Source: Alangreenwoodia sp964438605 (GTDB lineage: Bacteria; Bacillota; Clostridia; Peptostreptococcales; Anaerovoracaceae). From it: 64,000 nt of DNA. Where the stretch lies: NCBI GenBank assembly GCA_964438605.1, contig CAYTKT010000003.1, positions 26,405 through 90,404 of the forward strand, given 5' to 3'. A program made the translations under genes and the position numbers. The notes under the pieces were generated by a model. It did not search any database and was not told the DNA's origin. It was given only the letters and a program-made list of their open reading frames with translations. Shown here piece by piece: positions 1-9,206 of the stretch (its first letter is position 1; the number at the start of each line of letters is the position of its first letter).

Positions 1-3000
1 GCGCTTTGACGAGTACTCAGGTCGTGAATGAGTATCCCCAAAACCCGATCGATCTGGTGATCACATTTGATATGAGTGGAAGCATGGGGCAGGATACGAG
101 GTATGGGATTGATCCGGGAAATAACAGCTATCAGTCCGCAACGGGAAAAGATGACGAGGGAAATGCCTATCCGGAGAACGGTGTTTCCATGGCGGATCGG
201 ATAAAAAATTCCAGAGTGCAGAAAACTTTGGACGCAATCAACAAGACCATCGACAACCTGATGGAACAGAACCCTCAAAACAGGGTCGCAGTATGCGGTT
301 ATGGTGCGAATGCAACCGTGCTGATGCCGCTTGCGCATTGGAAAGGCTACGATAAAAACAGTGATGGCGTTACAGATTATCTTTCAGTAGGAGGGATGGA
401 GACTTTGTATCATCCCAGCGATCTGCAGGCGAAAGATATTGACGGAGATGGTAAATATGAATGGTATTGGATGAACAACCGTGATACTTGTTATACGGTC
501 GTGGTAAATGGCACGTATAATAAGACTACGACTTCTGAATTTAATAACGAGTTAAACGATGAAGATAAATGGAAAAAACACACGCGCACTGTTAGTAACA
601 ATGTTTGTAGTACAAATGTGAAAGCATTTCCGGGAGTGGAAATGCAAACAGAAGAAGAATTGCACGTGAGTGCCAAAAGAAATGCGTTAGTTACTAAAAT
701 AATGCGTACATCGGAAGAAGCTTTTAAGGCCGGTACTGCATTGTTAAAAGGAGTTATGTCAGGTACGAAAGAGCTTGAAGCAGACGAGTATGTTGGCTAT
801 TTCACCAACACACAGGGCGGTATTTATCTTGCCTATAAACAGTTAGCGGACGACGGAACGACTACTTATACAGACAAACTAACATACAATGGACAGATAG
901 TCACAGTCCCGCGCGTTCCCGCCGCTATCATTATGTCTGACGGCGGGGCGAATTTTGCGTTCAATCCGATGGGGACGGTAAATCGAAATGACGGTAGCAA
1001 GTATGATGGTGACGAAAAATTGTCTCTTGATGCTCAAAATACGACTGTGACTTATTATAACTACGATGACTGGAAAAGAGAATTCGGAAAATTAGTAGAT
1101 AAAAAAACAGATGGAATCGGAAAACCAGTAAAAGATTATGAATTCGATCAAGATGGACGTTTTGATGTTCTGGACAAATACTATCGGTTATATCAACCTG
1201 GCGCTAAAGAAGAAACGGGAAAATATGGAAACATTGGTGATGAATGGTATAAAGTTTGGCTGCCCGGCGAGGATGAGTTCAAAAATAATGTTAATGACAA
1301 CAATCCATTTAAAGGGCTTCCTTCTATTTTCAACAAGGGCGCAGATATAGAACATGATGGTACTTTATCTACTCCTCCAGAATGGTATCATAAGGGAGTA
1401 TTATACAGCCGTGACAACAATCTGGATGGGACTCCCGGCACAGTATTAGAGGTTTTGCTGACTGCTTCCTATATGAGTACAGTTGTGGAAAAACATTACC
1501 GAAGCGGCTGGACAAGTAATAACATTACAAACAGTCGTCGCCCGGATGGGAAAGTGTTGAGTACCTACACAATGAATGTTGACTCAGAGCACGTCCCACA
1601 GTGGGGTCGGTGGCGGCTGTATCCTACCCTAGATCCAAAGGAATACTCCCTTGATGATTTGGAAAATGCCAATCAAGAGGGGGATAAAAGTTGGGCGGCA
1701 GATACTAAAAAATTTGGCGAAAAATATGATGGGGATGATTTTGGTACCACAGGCAATAAATACAGGCATCCAACCTTCGGGGGCCTATACAATACATGGA
1801 TAACGTTTAAGAACGGACCGGCCGACGCATCAATGGCGGACAATGGAAATATTAGAATTAAAATTGACAAACTTCCGGATTCTGGATATACACAGAATTG
1901 GGGCGGCACTGAAGTAGCCATCACCAACAAAGACGTCATTGAAAACATCGCCTACAACGACCAGTTTTTCGACGTTACGTCAAAGGGTCTTTCCGGCACT
2001 TTTGAAGACATCTTCTCCCTCATCACCGGACAAGTCTTCACCCCGGTCTCCGGTGTCAACGATTCCGGCGCCAAAGATTCTGTGACTTACCAAGACCCCA
2101 TCGGGGATTACATGGAGATCAAGAATCAATCGATCACTGTTTCTTCTGAAAACCGGTCAGATGCTTCTGATGGCACCACTTATGATATGTCCATGCTGCT
2201 TTTCGGCGAGATGCACGGCCTGGTGCGAACCGCTGTCTATGATTTCCAGTGGAACGATGAGTGGATGAAAACTCATGGCAAAGACGTTGGGAAAAACGAA
2301 TTCCCAAGAGGCTGGTACAAGGGCGACGCGGGGAAAGCACAGGCAGTTAATTCCGAACAAGACGACAGGCTACCACAGGATTGTGAAAATGCCGAATCAG
2401 CCTGGCAGAAAGGCTGGGTCTACCGGCTCGGCTATAAAGACCTGTTGGACTATGTTCCAATATCGGAAGGGAATGCGGACGCTGACACCCCGCCTGCAAA
2501 CCTGCCGGAGCAGATCAAGCGCACGACGTACACCATATACTGCTTCAAAGATGATGAGAACAATCGAGCAAAACTGTGCATGAACCCGGTCTATGGAGAA
2601 AAGGTGCCTGATGATCTGCAGGCGCGATGGGATGCTGCGAGTAAGCAAGACAAGAGAGACAATTCACTCTACGAGAATACTCCCGGCGTCTACCGTCTAA
2701 GCGATATCCGCGTGTGGGGAGAGGAATACGGTGGTTATGAAGACACGGTAGGGGCCATTACTCCGAATCATAAGGCTTATGAAGCGTCAATGTATGTGAA
2801 TATCCCTACAGCGGCATTGCCAACTCAATTGGCCGACATCACCTTGGGTCCGGATGGTGTGCTTTCTTATAAAACAAATTTGGGTGAAAAAACAACAATG
2901 TACACCGATCCGTCTGTTTTACGCAGTGGGCTTGCAGGACGAACTCATTCTGCGGGACAGAAGCGGCAAACAGCTCGGAGTAAATACCAGGAAGCTCTTG

Positions 3001-3005
3001 GGTGA
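1..3005 (+). CDS. VWA-domain surface adhesin, N-terminal part (5' truncated by window, frameshifted at 3' end)
   Basis: The frame is already open at the window edge, so the true start and signal peptide lie upstream; the TTG at position 6 is only the first in-frame start-like codon. Near residue 22 the protein has a metal-ion-dependent adhesion site (D-x-S-x-S in FDMSGSMGQ), and near residue 312 IIMSDGG supplies the distal Asp, which is characteristic of a von Willebrand factor A fold. The VWA fold is interrupted by a long Asp/Tyr-rich insert (roughly 360-800) that is more AT-rich than its flanks. VWA proteins of this kind bind host or matrix ligands at the cell surface. The frame ends in nonsense after about 2904, while the +1 frame continues with a typical fimbrial-protein sequence (PIRLFYAVG). 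The piece is therefore the front of one gene that continues to 6459. Confidence 0.8.
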   Translation, partial: ALTSTQVVNEYPQNPIDLVITFDMSGSMGQDTRYGIDPGNNSYQSATGKDDEGNAYPENGVSMADRIKNSRVQKTLDAINKTIDNLMEQNPQNRVAVCGYGANATVLMPLAHWKGYDKNSDGVTDYLSVGGMETLYHPSDLQAKDIDGDGKYEWYWMNNRDTCYTVVVNGTYNKTTTSEFNNELNDEDKWKKHTRTVSNNVCSTNVKAFPGVEMQTEEELHVSAKRNALVTKIMRTSEEAFKAGTALLKGVMSGTKELEADEYVGYFTNTQGGIYLAYKQLADDGTTTYTDKLTYNGQIVTVPRVPAAIIMSDGGANFAFNPMGTVNRNDGSKYDGDEKLSLDAQNTTVTYYNYDDWKREFGKLVDKKTDGIGKPVKDYEFDQDGRFDVLDKYYRLYQPGAKEETGKYGNIGDEWYKVWLPGEDEFKNNVNDNNPFKGLPSIFNKGADIEHDGTLSTPPEWYHKGVLYSRDNNLDGTPGTVLEVLLTASYMSTVVEKHYRSGWTSNNITNSRRPDGKVLSTYTMNVDSEHVPQWGRWRLYPTLDPKEYSLDDLENANQEGDKSWAADTKKFGEKYDGDDFGTTGNKYRHPTFGGLYNTWITFKNGPADASMADNGNIRIKIDKLPDSGYTQNWGGTEVAITNKDVIENIAYNDQFFDVTSKGLSGTFEDIFSLITGQVFTPVSGVNDSGAKDSVTYQDPIGDYMEIKNQSITVSSENRSDASDGTTYDMSMLLFGEMHGLVRTAVYDFQWNDEWMKTHGKDVGKNEFPRGWYKGDAGKAQAVNSEQDDRLPQDCENAESAWQKGWVYRLGYKDLLDYVPISEGNADADTPPANLPEQIKRTTYTIYCFKDDENNRAKLCMNPVYGEKVPDDLQARWDAASKQDKRDNSLYENTPGVYRLSDIRVWGEEYGGYEDTVGAITPNHKAYEASMYVNIPTAALPTQLADITLGPDGVLSYKTNLGEKTTMYTDPSVLRSGLAGRTHSAGQKRQTARSKYQEALG

Positions 3006-6000
3006 TTATGTCGACTCACACAAAGACACAAACAACAATATTTATTTCATCTCTAATTGTTACAGTGAATCGGAATATGGTCACTACGCTGACAGAGACG
3101 GGAGCTCCAGCCGCGGCGACCCGACAGTGAGCTTCTCACCCAGCGGCAGCAACCGTTATTATGTCTTCCAGGAACCGAGCCCGTTGTATACTCATGCGTA
3201 TCAAATAGATGAAAATGGGAGTTTAAACAAGGTGGACGGGACGAATGAACCTGCTGAAGGTAACGATTCAACCACCTGGGAGACCGGCTCCGAAGGCGGC
3301 GCCGGCTGGGAAGGCGGTATCTTTGCGGGGGTTTATGAGAGCGAAAGCACTTTTGAAACTGCATATAATAACAGCAATCCCAAGAGAACGAAAACGGGCG
3401 ACCTTTGGGAAATTACCGATAATGGCGGCGTTACTTATACTTTGCCGGAAGGACAAACGCTGACGGACTGCGTTGTATTCCTTGAGGATGATCTGTTAGA
3501 TACGATTGACAAACCTGGTTCCGCTTATGCGGATGATTATTTCTTCCTTCTGCTCGATTACTATATTCCAACGGATGAGGTCGGAAAAGACATCCAGGGA
3601 CACGAAGTTTCCGACACAAGCGGGGCTGTGGCCGTGCAGCGCGTTGTCGCGCGCAAGGGAAGCGAATTCGGTTCCGGACTGGATTTAGACAAAATTAACA
3701 AGGGTGGCATGCTCTGCTGGACGGATCTAAACGGAAATTCTGATGAAAATTCGGATTACGAATTTTCGAGCAATGACGGGGGAAATCCAACAGAAAAAAC
3801 ATTGTTTGAAAGTGTAAACAATGATTTGGGAAATGTGCCGGAAGAGTTAAATGAAAAAATAGATGGTACGGAAACGGACGCAACACCATGGCAGAAAAAT
3901 AATAACGACAGTAAGGTTGACGACACAGAGTTTACAGATGTCCACTTCGCTGTCGCCGCAAGACCTGGCGGCATAAGGGTGGGCGATATGTATCAGAACC
4001 GCAGGTACAAAACATCGGAGACATTGGAGACATTAGATCATGATCAACTGCTTGTCATGAATGAAAAACCTGCCGGGAATATCACTGAAACAGAGGCCAC
4101 TTACTATGTTCCCACCATTGCCGAAAACTCCGGAATGGGAGAGGAAGTGATCATCGACAATTACTTGGGCAACAACGGGCGACTAGCCGTGAACGGAAAT
4201 GCGGAGGAGCCACAAAAGACGGAGGTTACTCCCGGTGAGGGGAAGTATGTAAACCCCGGCCAGGAGATTTTATATAAGATCTCCTGGCAAAATAATGGGG
4301 ACAATAATGCGTCAGTCAAGATCACTGACACACTGGATAAAAGAGTAGATTTCATGTCCGCCTATTATGGCTATCTGGATAGCCAAACACAGACATACGA
4401 ACCACATAAAGATATTGTGAAAAATGATTGCATTCTCGAAGCCAATCCTGAAACAGATGAGGAACCGCCTACGGGCAGTCAGACCGGAGCTGAAAAAGAG
4501 CCATCAGAGGATGCGGATGTACAGGCTGTGCTGGGCGCAGAATCCGATGTGGAACCGGAAACATCCGAGGAAACCCATGAAACCCATGCACAGACGGAAG
4601 AGTCCGCCGCGGAAGAGGAGACCGATCCGGAAGCATCAAATAGCGCGGCGGAGGAACCCGGAGCAGTAGGACCTTCGGATGACCCGGCGGACGGGCAGGA
4701 AACTCCGGAGGAGGTGAAGCCGGAAGATTCAGTGGGCTCTCTCTCCGAACCTGAGACAGATTATACTTTCTCCGCGGACATCATTGAACCTGAATCGGAA
4801 GAAGAAAAGCTAGGCCCGGAGCCCGACGGAGATGAGGATGCTGACAATGAAAAAAAGATACTAATAAATAGAGGATTTTTCATAGAATACGGGGAGAACA
4901 CACCACTACAATTAGGGACATTGTTGATTGCTTATGAACCGGGAAACCGTATCGTCAGATGGGAATTCACCAACGTCCCTGAGGGTTTCTCCGGCGACGT
5001 CTTCCTGACAGTCCGCGTGAACGAAAACGCTCTTACGGGCGACCATATAATAAAAAACAAAGCTGAGGTGAACAATGAGCCGACCGACGAGGTGACAAAC
5101 CCCGTCGGAGAGAAAGGCGGCCTCACAGTCACAAAGACTGTGACCGGCGCAGCCGGCGATCCGCAGAAGGAATGGCATTTCCGCGTAGAATTGAGCGATA
5201 CATCGATCAACGGCACATATGGGGATATGACATTCACAAACGGCGTGGCGGAATTCACGTTAAAACATGGCGAGAGCAAGAACGCCACAAGCCTGCCAGA
5301 TGGCATCACTTACACTGTGACGGAGCAGGAAGCCAATCAGGATGGTTATACCACCCATCCGACGAGAGAAACCGGGACGATACCGAAAGACGGCATCGCC
5401 GAGGCTGAATTCGTAAACAGTAAGCCGGACAGCCCACCTCCACCAGAAGAACAGGACGGGAATCTGAAAGTGACAAAGACCGTAACCGGAAATGTCAGTG
5501 ACACGGGAAAAGAGTGGCACTTCCGCGTGGAACTCAGCGACAAAACAATCAACGGCACCTACGGCGACATGACGTTCACAAACGGCGTGGCTGAATTCAC
5601 GTTGAAGCATGACGAGAGCAAAACGGCTACAGGCCTGCCGGATGGCGTCACTTACACTGTGACGGAGGCAGAAGCCAATCAGGATGGTTATACAACTACC
5701 CCATCAGGGGAAACCGGCACCGTTCCAAAAAATGGAACAGCTGAAGCGAAATTCAAGAACGATAAGCCGGCTGGCGATCTTGAGGTAGAAAAGAGAGTGA
5801 CAGGCACCGGCGATAAAACAAAAGAATGGCACTTCCGCGTGGAACTGAGTGATACGGGTATCAACGGCACATACGGAGATATGACGTTCACAAACGGCGT
5901 CGCGGAGTTCACGCTAAAGCACGGCGAGACGAAAACTGCCACAGGTTTACCAGCAGGCGTCACCTATACCGTGACGGAGTTGGAGGCCAACCAGGACGAT

Positions 6001-6459
6001 TATACTACCACTGAGAAGGGAGGCTCCGGAACAATCACGGCTGGGGGAACAGCGAATGCAAAGTTCGTCAATAACAAACCGAATGAGCCTGAAAAGCCGG
6101 ACAAACCTTACGAACCGGATGAGCCTGAGCACAACGAGCCAACTGATGAACCATCCGGATCGACAGCCACGATTGAGCCTAAGCCTGATAACCCGGATAA
6201 TCCGAATGACCTGAGCGAATCGCCGAACCCAGGCGGACCGAACGAACTTGGAAAACCGGATGAACCGAGTGAGCAGGGCAATCCGTCCTATTCCAACGAG
6301 GTTATTCCTCCGGGCGGTGCGCCGATGATGGGCGACGATCGCAATCTCGGACTGTGGTGTGTCCTGTTTGTGGCATCTCTGGTGGGCATTGTGGCGCTCA
6401 TCGGGATCTTGCTCATCAGTAAGCGCAGAAAAACAAAAAACAAAACGAGGAAACGCTGA
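2854..6459 (+). CDS. Surface adhesin, C-terminal part: isopeptide-type domain, three Cna-B repeats, membrane anchor
   Basis: This is the continuation of the VWA adhesin in the next frame; homologous-looking sequence begins near 2905, and the ATG at 2854 is probably not a real start. In order it holds a region resembling clostridial fimbrial proteins, a DUF11-like domain (KYVNPGQEILYKISWQN...) split by a very acidic Glu/Pro/Asp-rich insert (about 4437-4857), three tandem Cna-B domains (5116-6081), a Pro/Glu/Asp-rich wall-spanning stretch with PEKPDKP-like runs (6082-6300), and a C-terminal hydrophobic segment (LGLWCVLFVASLVGIVALIG) followed by KRRKTKNKTRKR. That layout fits a cell-wall or membrane-anchored adhesin. 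No LPXTG motif is visible; APMMGDD stands where LPxTGDD would be expected. A cluster of hairpins follows the stop codon. Confidence 0.8.
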   Translation: MVCFLIKQIWVKKQQCTPIRLFYAVGLQDELILRDRSGKQLGVNTRKLLGDYVDSHKDTNNNIYFISNCYSESEYGHYADRDGSSSRGDPTVSFSPSGSNRYYVFQEPSPLYTHAYQIDENGSLNKVDGTNEPAEGNDSTTWETGSEGGAGWEGGIFAGVYESESTFETAYNNSNPKRTKTGDLWEITDNGGVTYTLPEGQTLTDCVVFLEDDLLDTIDKPGSAYADDYFFLLLDYYIPTDEVGKDIQGHEVSDTSGAVAVQRVVARKGSEFGSGLDLDKINKGGMLCWTDLNGNSDENSDYEFSSNDGGNPTEKTLFESVNNDLGNVPEELNEKIDGTETDATPWQKNNNDSKVDDTEFTDVHFAVAARPGGIRVGDMYQNRRYKTSETLETLDHDQLLVMNEKPAGNITETEATYYVPTIAENSGMGEEVIIDNYLGNNGRLAVNGNAEEPQKTEVTPGEGKYVNPGQEILYKISWQNNGDNNASVKITDTLDKRVDFMSAYYGYLDSQTQTYEPHKDIVKNDCILEANPETDEEPPTGSQTGAEKEPSEDADVQAVLGAESDVEPETSEETHETHAQTEESAAEEETDPEASNSAAEEPGAVGPSDDPADGQETPEEVKPEDSVGSLSEPETDYTFSADIIEPESEEEKLGPEPDGDEDADNEKKILINRGFFIEYGENTPLQLGTLLIAYEPGNRIVRWEFTNVPEGFSGDVFLTVRVNENALTGDHIIKNKAEVNNEPTDEVTNPVGEKGGLTVTKTVTGAAGDPQKEWHFRVELSDTSINGTYGDMTFTNGVAEFTLKHGESKNATSLPDGITYTVTEQEANQDGYTTHPTRETGTIPKDGIAEAEFVNSKPDSPPPPEEQDGNLKVTKTVTGNVSDTGKEWHFRVELSDKTINGTYGDMTFTNGVAEFTLKHDESKTATGLPDGVTYTVTEAEANQDGYTTTPSGETGTVPKNGTAEAKFKNDKPAGDLEVEKRVTGTGDKTKEWHFRVELSDTGINGTYGDMTFTNGVAEFTLKHGETKTATGLPAGVTYTVTELEANQDDYTTTEKGGSGTITAGGTANAKFVNNKPNEPEKPDKPYEPDEPEHNEPTDEPSGSTATIEPKPDNPDNPNDLSESPNPGGPNELGKPDEPSEQGNPSYSNEVIPPGGAPMMGDDRNLGLWCVLFVASLVGIVALIGILLISKRRKTKNKTRKR
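5116..6081 (+). repeat. Three tandem Cna-B domain repeats inside the adhesin
   Basis: Three copies of about 105 codons begin at 5116 (GGLTVTKTVTG), 5458 (GNLKVTKTVTG) and 5773 (GDLEVEKRVTG). Each contains EWHFRVELSD, INGTYGDMTFTNGVAEFTLKH and YTVTE, the last matching the E of Cna-B isopeptide folds. The protein copies are near-identical while the DNA differs at many third positions, so the duplications are old or under protein-level selection. Such repeats act as stiff stalks. Confidence 0.85.
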
Positions 6460-6690
6460 TGCCAGATGATTTGGCCGGCGAATCCCAAAGTACGTAAGAC
6501 AGCAGGACGCGCGGCTGCGCGTCAGAATAGAGAGGAGAGAGATGACCTCCTCTCTGAAAAACAAGGTGTAAGATGTCGTTTTTAATAAAAAAATCAGCAA
6601 GGTCAGTCAGAAACAGCGCTGTAATGCTTTTTCTTCTCGTTGGCCTTGTGATTTTTGACTTTTCATTGTTGTTTTTCTTTTGTTTTATGT
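6460..6690 (+). other. Intergenic stretch with two perfect hairpins after the adhesin
   Basis: Two perfect inverted repeats sit one after another: GACGCGC / GCGCGTC with loop GGCT (6506-6523), and a 9-bp stem AGAGAGGAG / CTCCTCTCT (6529-6555) with a 9-base loop. Neither is followed by a T-run, so they are not classical terminators; they may protect the mRNA 3' end. No gene is seen here. Confidence 0.5.
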
Positions 6691-6743
6691 AAAAAAGCCG
6701 CATGAACGGGAGCTGTTCACTCCCGTTCATGCGGCAGTTTTTT
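6691..6743. terminator. Strong bidirectional rho-independent terminator
   Basis: A perfect 16-bp stem (GCCGCATGAACGGGAG and its complement, 6697-6735) has a T6 run on the plus side (6738-6743) and an A6 run before it (6691-6696), which is a T6 run on the minus strand. It sits between the plus-strand adhesin and the minus-strand DUF6506 gene and can stop transcription from both. Confidence 0.92.
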
Positions 6744-6793
6744 CGCTGTCAGTAAAACCAGACAGTTTCGGAGCGGAAAACGAGATTGTAAAT

Positions 6794-7102
6794 TTAATCT
6801 GCAAACAGATCGTCGCCGCTTTGGAATTCAAAAGCAGGGTGAAAGTCGAATCTTACGGCGCCGACGGCGATTCCAGGGCCGACGGCGCGTTTTATACGCG
6901 CAACGCCCTCATTGCCGAAGCCGGCACACAATTCGATAGCGGTACATCCTTTCTCTACCATTTCCTTGGCAGCCGCTTCGGCCTGCGTGTAAGTGGAACA
7001 TCCGATAACATTCATATCAATATCAGTACCTTCGATCACACCTCTCTGTTTTTCAGGATCACAGTTTGGGGCTACGTAAATAAATGCACACTGAAATTTC
7101 AT
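6794..7102 (-). CDS. DUF6506 family protein
   Basis: A 102-residue soluble protein beginning MKFQCAFIYVAPNCDPEKQRGVI, with CTAIELCAGFGNEGVARIKRAVG in the middle and VGAVRFDFHP near the end. This pattern is familiar from small conserved proteins of Clostridia annotated as DUF6506; their function is not established. The fold looks like alternating beta strands and helices with two invariant-looking Cys, but no catalytic motif can be assigned. The start is firm: AAGGAGGT lies seven bases upstream of the ATG on the minus strand. It is monocistronic, and its transcript would end at the shared terminator at 6691-6743. Confidence 0.8.
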   Translation of the reverse strand: MKFQCAFIYVAPNCDPEKQRGVIEGTDIDMNVIGCSTYTQAEAAAKEMVEKGCTAIELCAGFGNEGVARIKRAVGPGIAVGAVRFDFHPAFEFQSGDDLFAD

Positions 7103-7350
7103 GTTGACCTCCTTCAGTCTTCGTTTGTTTCATGATTTTGCTTCTCAAAATACGCTTTTATTTTATAACAGGAATCCCTGACTGAAAAGTGTCATTATTG
7201 ATTTTTCCATAAATTATTCGTAGGAATCATTTGGCCATCTTGCAGAAGAATGTTACAGAAAGGAGCGCCAAAGCGATTGGCAATTTGACTTTTTCAGCGA
7301 GGAGTTTCCCATTTTTAAGCGGAGGATGGATTGCATCTCTTTCATCTCTT

Positions 7351-7379
7351 TTTGAAGATAAGGAAAAATATGCTATACT
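7351..7379 (+). promoter_or_regulatory. Predicted sigma-A promoter upstream of IS fragment and tatD
   Basis: TTTGAA (7351-7356), 17-base spacer, TATACT (7374-7379) preceded by TG-N (an extended -10). It may have belonged to the insertion sequence remnant, or may now drive tatD. Confidence 0.5.
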
Positions 7380-7407
7380 ATGTTTAAGTGAAAATCTGCA
7401 AAGCGCA

Positions 7408-7530
7408 GTGAATAGTAAAAAACGGGAGAGCAATCAATATTCAGTCTCTTATTTGTCCTGCCATCTTATGTTAGTTGTAAAGTATCGCGAGCAGATATTT
7501 GATGATCTCTTGAACAAAGTAATAAGCGAA
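7408..7530 (+). pseudogene. tnpA: IS200/IS605-type transposase (TnpA) N-terminal fragment
   Basis: Codons from about 7408 read SKKRESNQYSVSYLSCHLMLVVKYREQIFDD, which resembles the first 30-35 residues of TnpA transposases of the IS200/IS605 family (typically ...YHLVxVxKYRRKVF...). After ISEI the resemblance is lost and the frame closes at 7560, so roughly three quarters of the approximately 135-150-residue enzyme, including the HUH motif and catalytic Tyr, is missing. This is a dead insertion scar between the DUF6506 gene and tatD. Confidence 0.65.
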
Positions 7531-7606
7531 ATTAGATACCGGCAGACGAAGCTCGTATAATTATAGATGAGATATTTATTGATTAGAAAGGATTTGGTAC
7601 GGTTAA

Positions 7607-8389
7607 TTGATAAAATATTATGATATCGGTTTAAATCTTTTTTGCAGGCAGTTTCCTGATCCGGAAAAAATTATTGCGGACGCAGCGGATGAGGGCGTTT
7701 TTTGTATTTTAACAGGTACCGATCCCAGGGAAAATGTGATGGTAGATCGTTTTTCGCGCAGTCACGATGTTTACGGGACAGCGGGAATCCATCCGCACAG
7801 CGCGGATGAGGTGGAGGAAAAAGATTTTGAGCAGATTGAGCAGATCGTGACGGAAAATCCGAGGATTGTTGCGGTCGGAGAGTGCGGGCTTGATTTTGAC
7901 AGGATGTATTCGACGCGGGAAAATCAGATCGCCTGTTTTGAGCGTCAGATCGAACTGGCGGAGCGGACGGGCAAGCCGCTGTTTCTTCATGAGCGGAGCG
8001 CGGCCAAAGAGTTTACGCGGATGTTTCTTCATCATCCGCATGTTTGCAGCCGCTCAGTCGTTCACTGTTTTACCGGGGATCGCAAAACGCTGGAACGTTA
8101 TCTTGAGATGGGTTTTTTTATCGGGATTACGGGCTGGATTTGTGACGAACGAAGGGCAGACGAACTGCGAGATGCCGTTTCTGTTCTGCCGCTTGACCGG
8201 GTGATGCTGGAAACGGATGCGCCGTATCTGACACCGCGCGGGATTAAAGGGCTTGGCAGGACAAATGTCCCCGGAAATATCAGGTATGTGGCGCGCGAGC
8301 TGGCAAAGTATATGGGCGTGGCGCAGGAGGAGCTGATCGCCTGTGCGAAAGTGAATACGGAACAGTTGTTTTCACTGGAACGAAGGTAA
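7607..8389 (+). CDS. tatD: TatD family metal-dependent DNase
   Basis: A 260-residue amidohydrolase-fold protein that aligns well with bacterial TatD: N-terminal YYDIGLNLF (as in E. coli FDIGVNL), TAGIHPH, VGECGLDFDR, a metal-binding HE in FLHERSA, VVHCFTGDR, FIGITGWICDERR, and LETDAPYLTPR near the end. TatD enzymes are cytoplasmic metal-dependent 3'-5' exonucleases and general hydrolases. The start is a TTG at 7607; AAAGGA lies about 14 bases upstream, a slightly long spacing, but no better start keeps the conserved N terminus. Confidence 0.9.
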   Translation: MIKYYDIGLNLFCRQFPDPEKIIADAADEGVFCILTGTDPRENVMVDRFSRSHDVYGTAGIHPHSADEVEEKDFEQIEQIVTENPRIVAVGECGLDFDRMYSTRENQIACFERQIELAERTGKPLFLHERSAAKEFTRMFLHHPHVCSRSVVHCFTGDRKTLERYLEMGFFIGITGWICDERRADELRDAVSVLPLDRVMLETDAPYLTPRGIKGLGRTNVPGNIRYVARELAKYMGVAQEELIACAKVNTEQLFSLERR

Positions 8390-9206
8390 AGGGTGGGGAT
8401 GGCTGCAAAACAGGACGGTTTTGAAAATGCAGGAAGGAATAGACCGGTTTTATTAAAAATTCTGCGGAATCGTGCGCATATTTGCGAAGTCGGAAACAAA
8501 GGCGGGCTGAAGGGTATGATGTTGCCGCGATTGACGGTAAGGCTGCTGTTTGGGTATCAAAAAATGGAGTTTTCCTGATTTTAGAAATCATATGGACGAT
8601 TTTGCGGCGACTGTCCGCAAGCAAAGACTGACGAATGTCTGTGAATGGACGAGATGAGCAGGAATGATTTGTATTATCCCGGCTGTTGATATGTAATTAG
8701 AAAAGGCGTAAATAATGGAGAATGAATTTGAATGGCTTGCTTTCCTTTGAAACGGATAAGAAGCCATGTTTTTATTTATCGGTTTCTTTCCGTCTTTTTT
8801 TGCGTTATGATATTAAACAGTTGTGCAAAGCGGCCGGATGGTGAGGATGGCGGGAGAATAGCAAAATGGGAAAACGGAACGGGAATACCGGCGTTGATGG
8901 TTTTGACGGCAGCATCATCGATTCTGTTGGATATGACGCCATGTTTTGTAATACTGATGTCGGCGCGGTTTTTCCGGAAAAAGATCACGGTCAGAAAGCC
9001 GGCAGTATTCATGGCGGCGCTTGCGGGATTGCACGGGCCAGCGAGATTACACGGGCCAGCGGGTTTGCCGGCAGGGAAAAAAAGCGGCAGGAAGGCTAGG
9101 AGCAGAAAATGAACGGGAAGGCTGCGGCAGGCGGTTAAGAATTATATGATGTTGTAAAGCAAAGATTAGAAGAAAGAATCGCAGAAAAACAGAAACAGGA
9201 GGTTTT
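8390..9206 (+). other. 817-base gap without a convincing gene
   Basis: A frame at 8732-9112 could encode a 126-residue protein with a basic/hydrophobic N terminus and a weak lipobox-like LNSC, but its C-terminal half is low-complexity (LHGPARLHGPAG), there is no strong ribosome binding site, and other frames are equally open. Two copies of ACGGGCCAGCG lie at 9033 and 9051. Around 8634-8671 the sequence resembles part of the dispersed repeat described at 20720 and 30504. Confidence 0.4.

Noticed and set aside
2886..2906. Programmed +1 frameshift in the adhesin
   Set aside because: No slippery stop-codon context such as that of prfB is present; an indel in or near the A6 run is simpler.
5947..6600. 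217-codon minus-strand frame opposite the adhesin tail
   Set aside because: It is the reverse reading of Pro/Glu repeat codons and has no supporting signals.
8732..9112. 126-residue possible lipoprotein with LNSC
   Set aside because: No good ribosome binding site, low-complexity C terminus, overlapping open frames, and no recognisable similarity.
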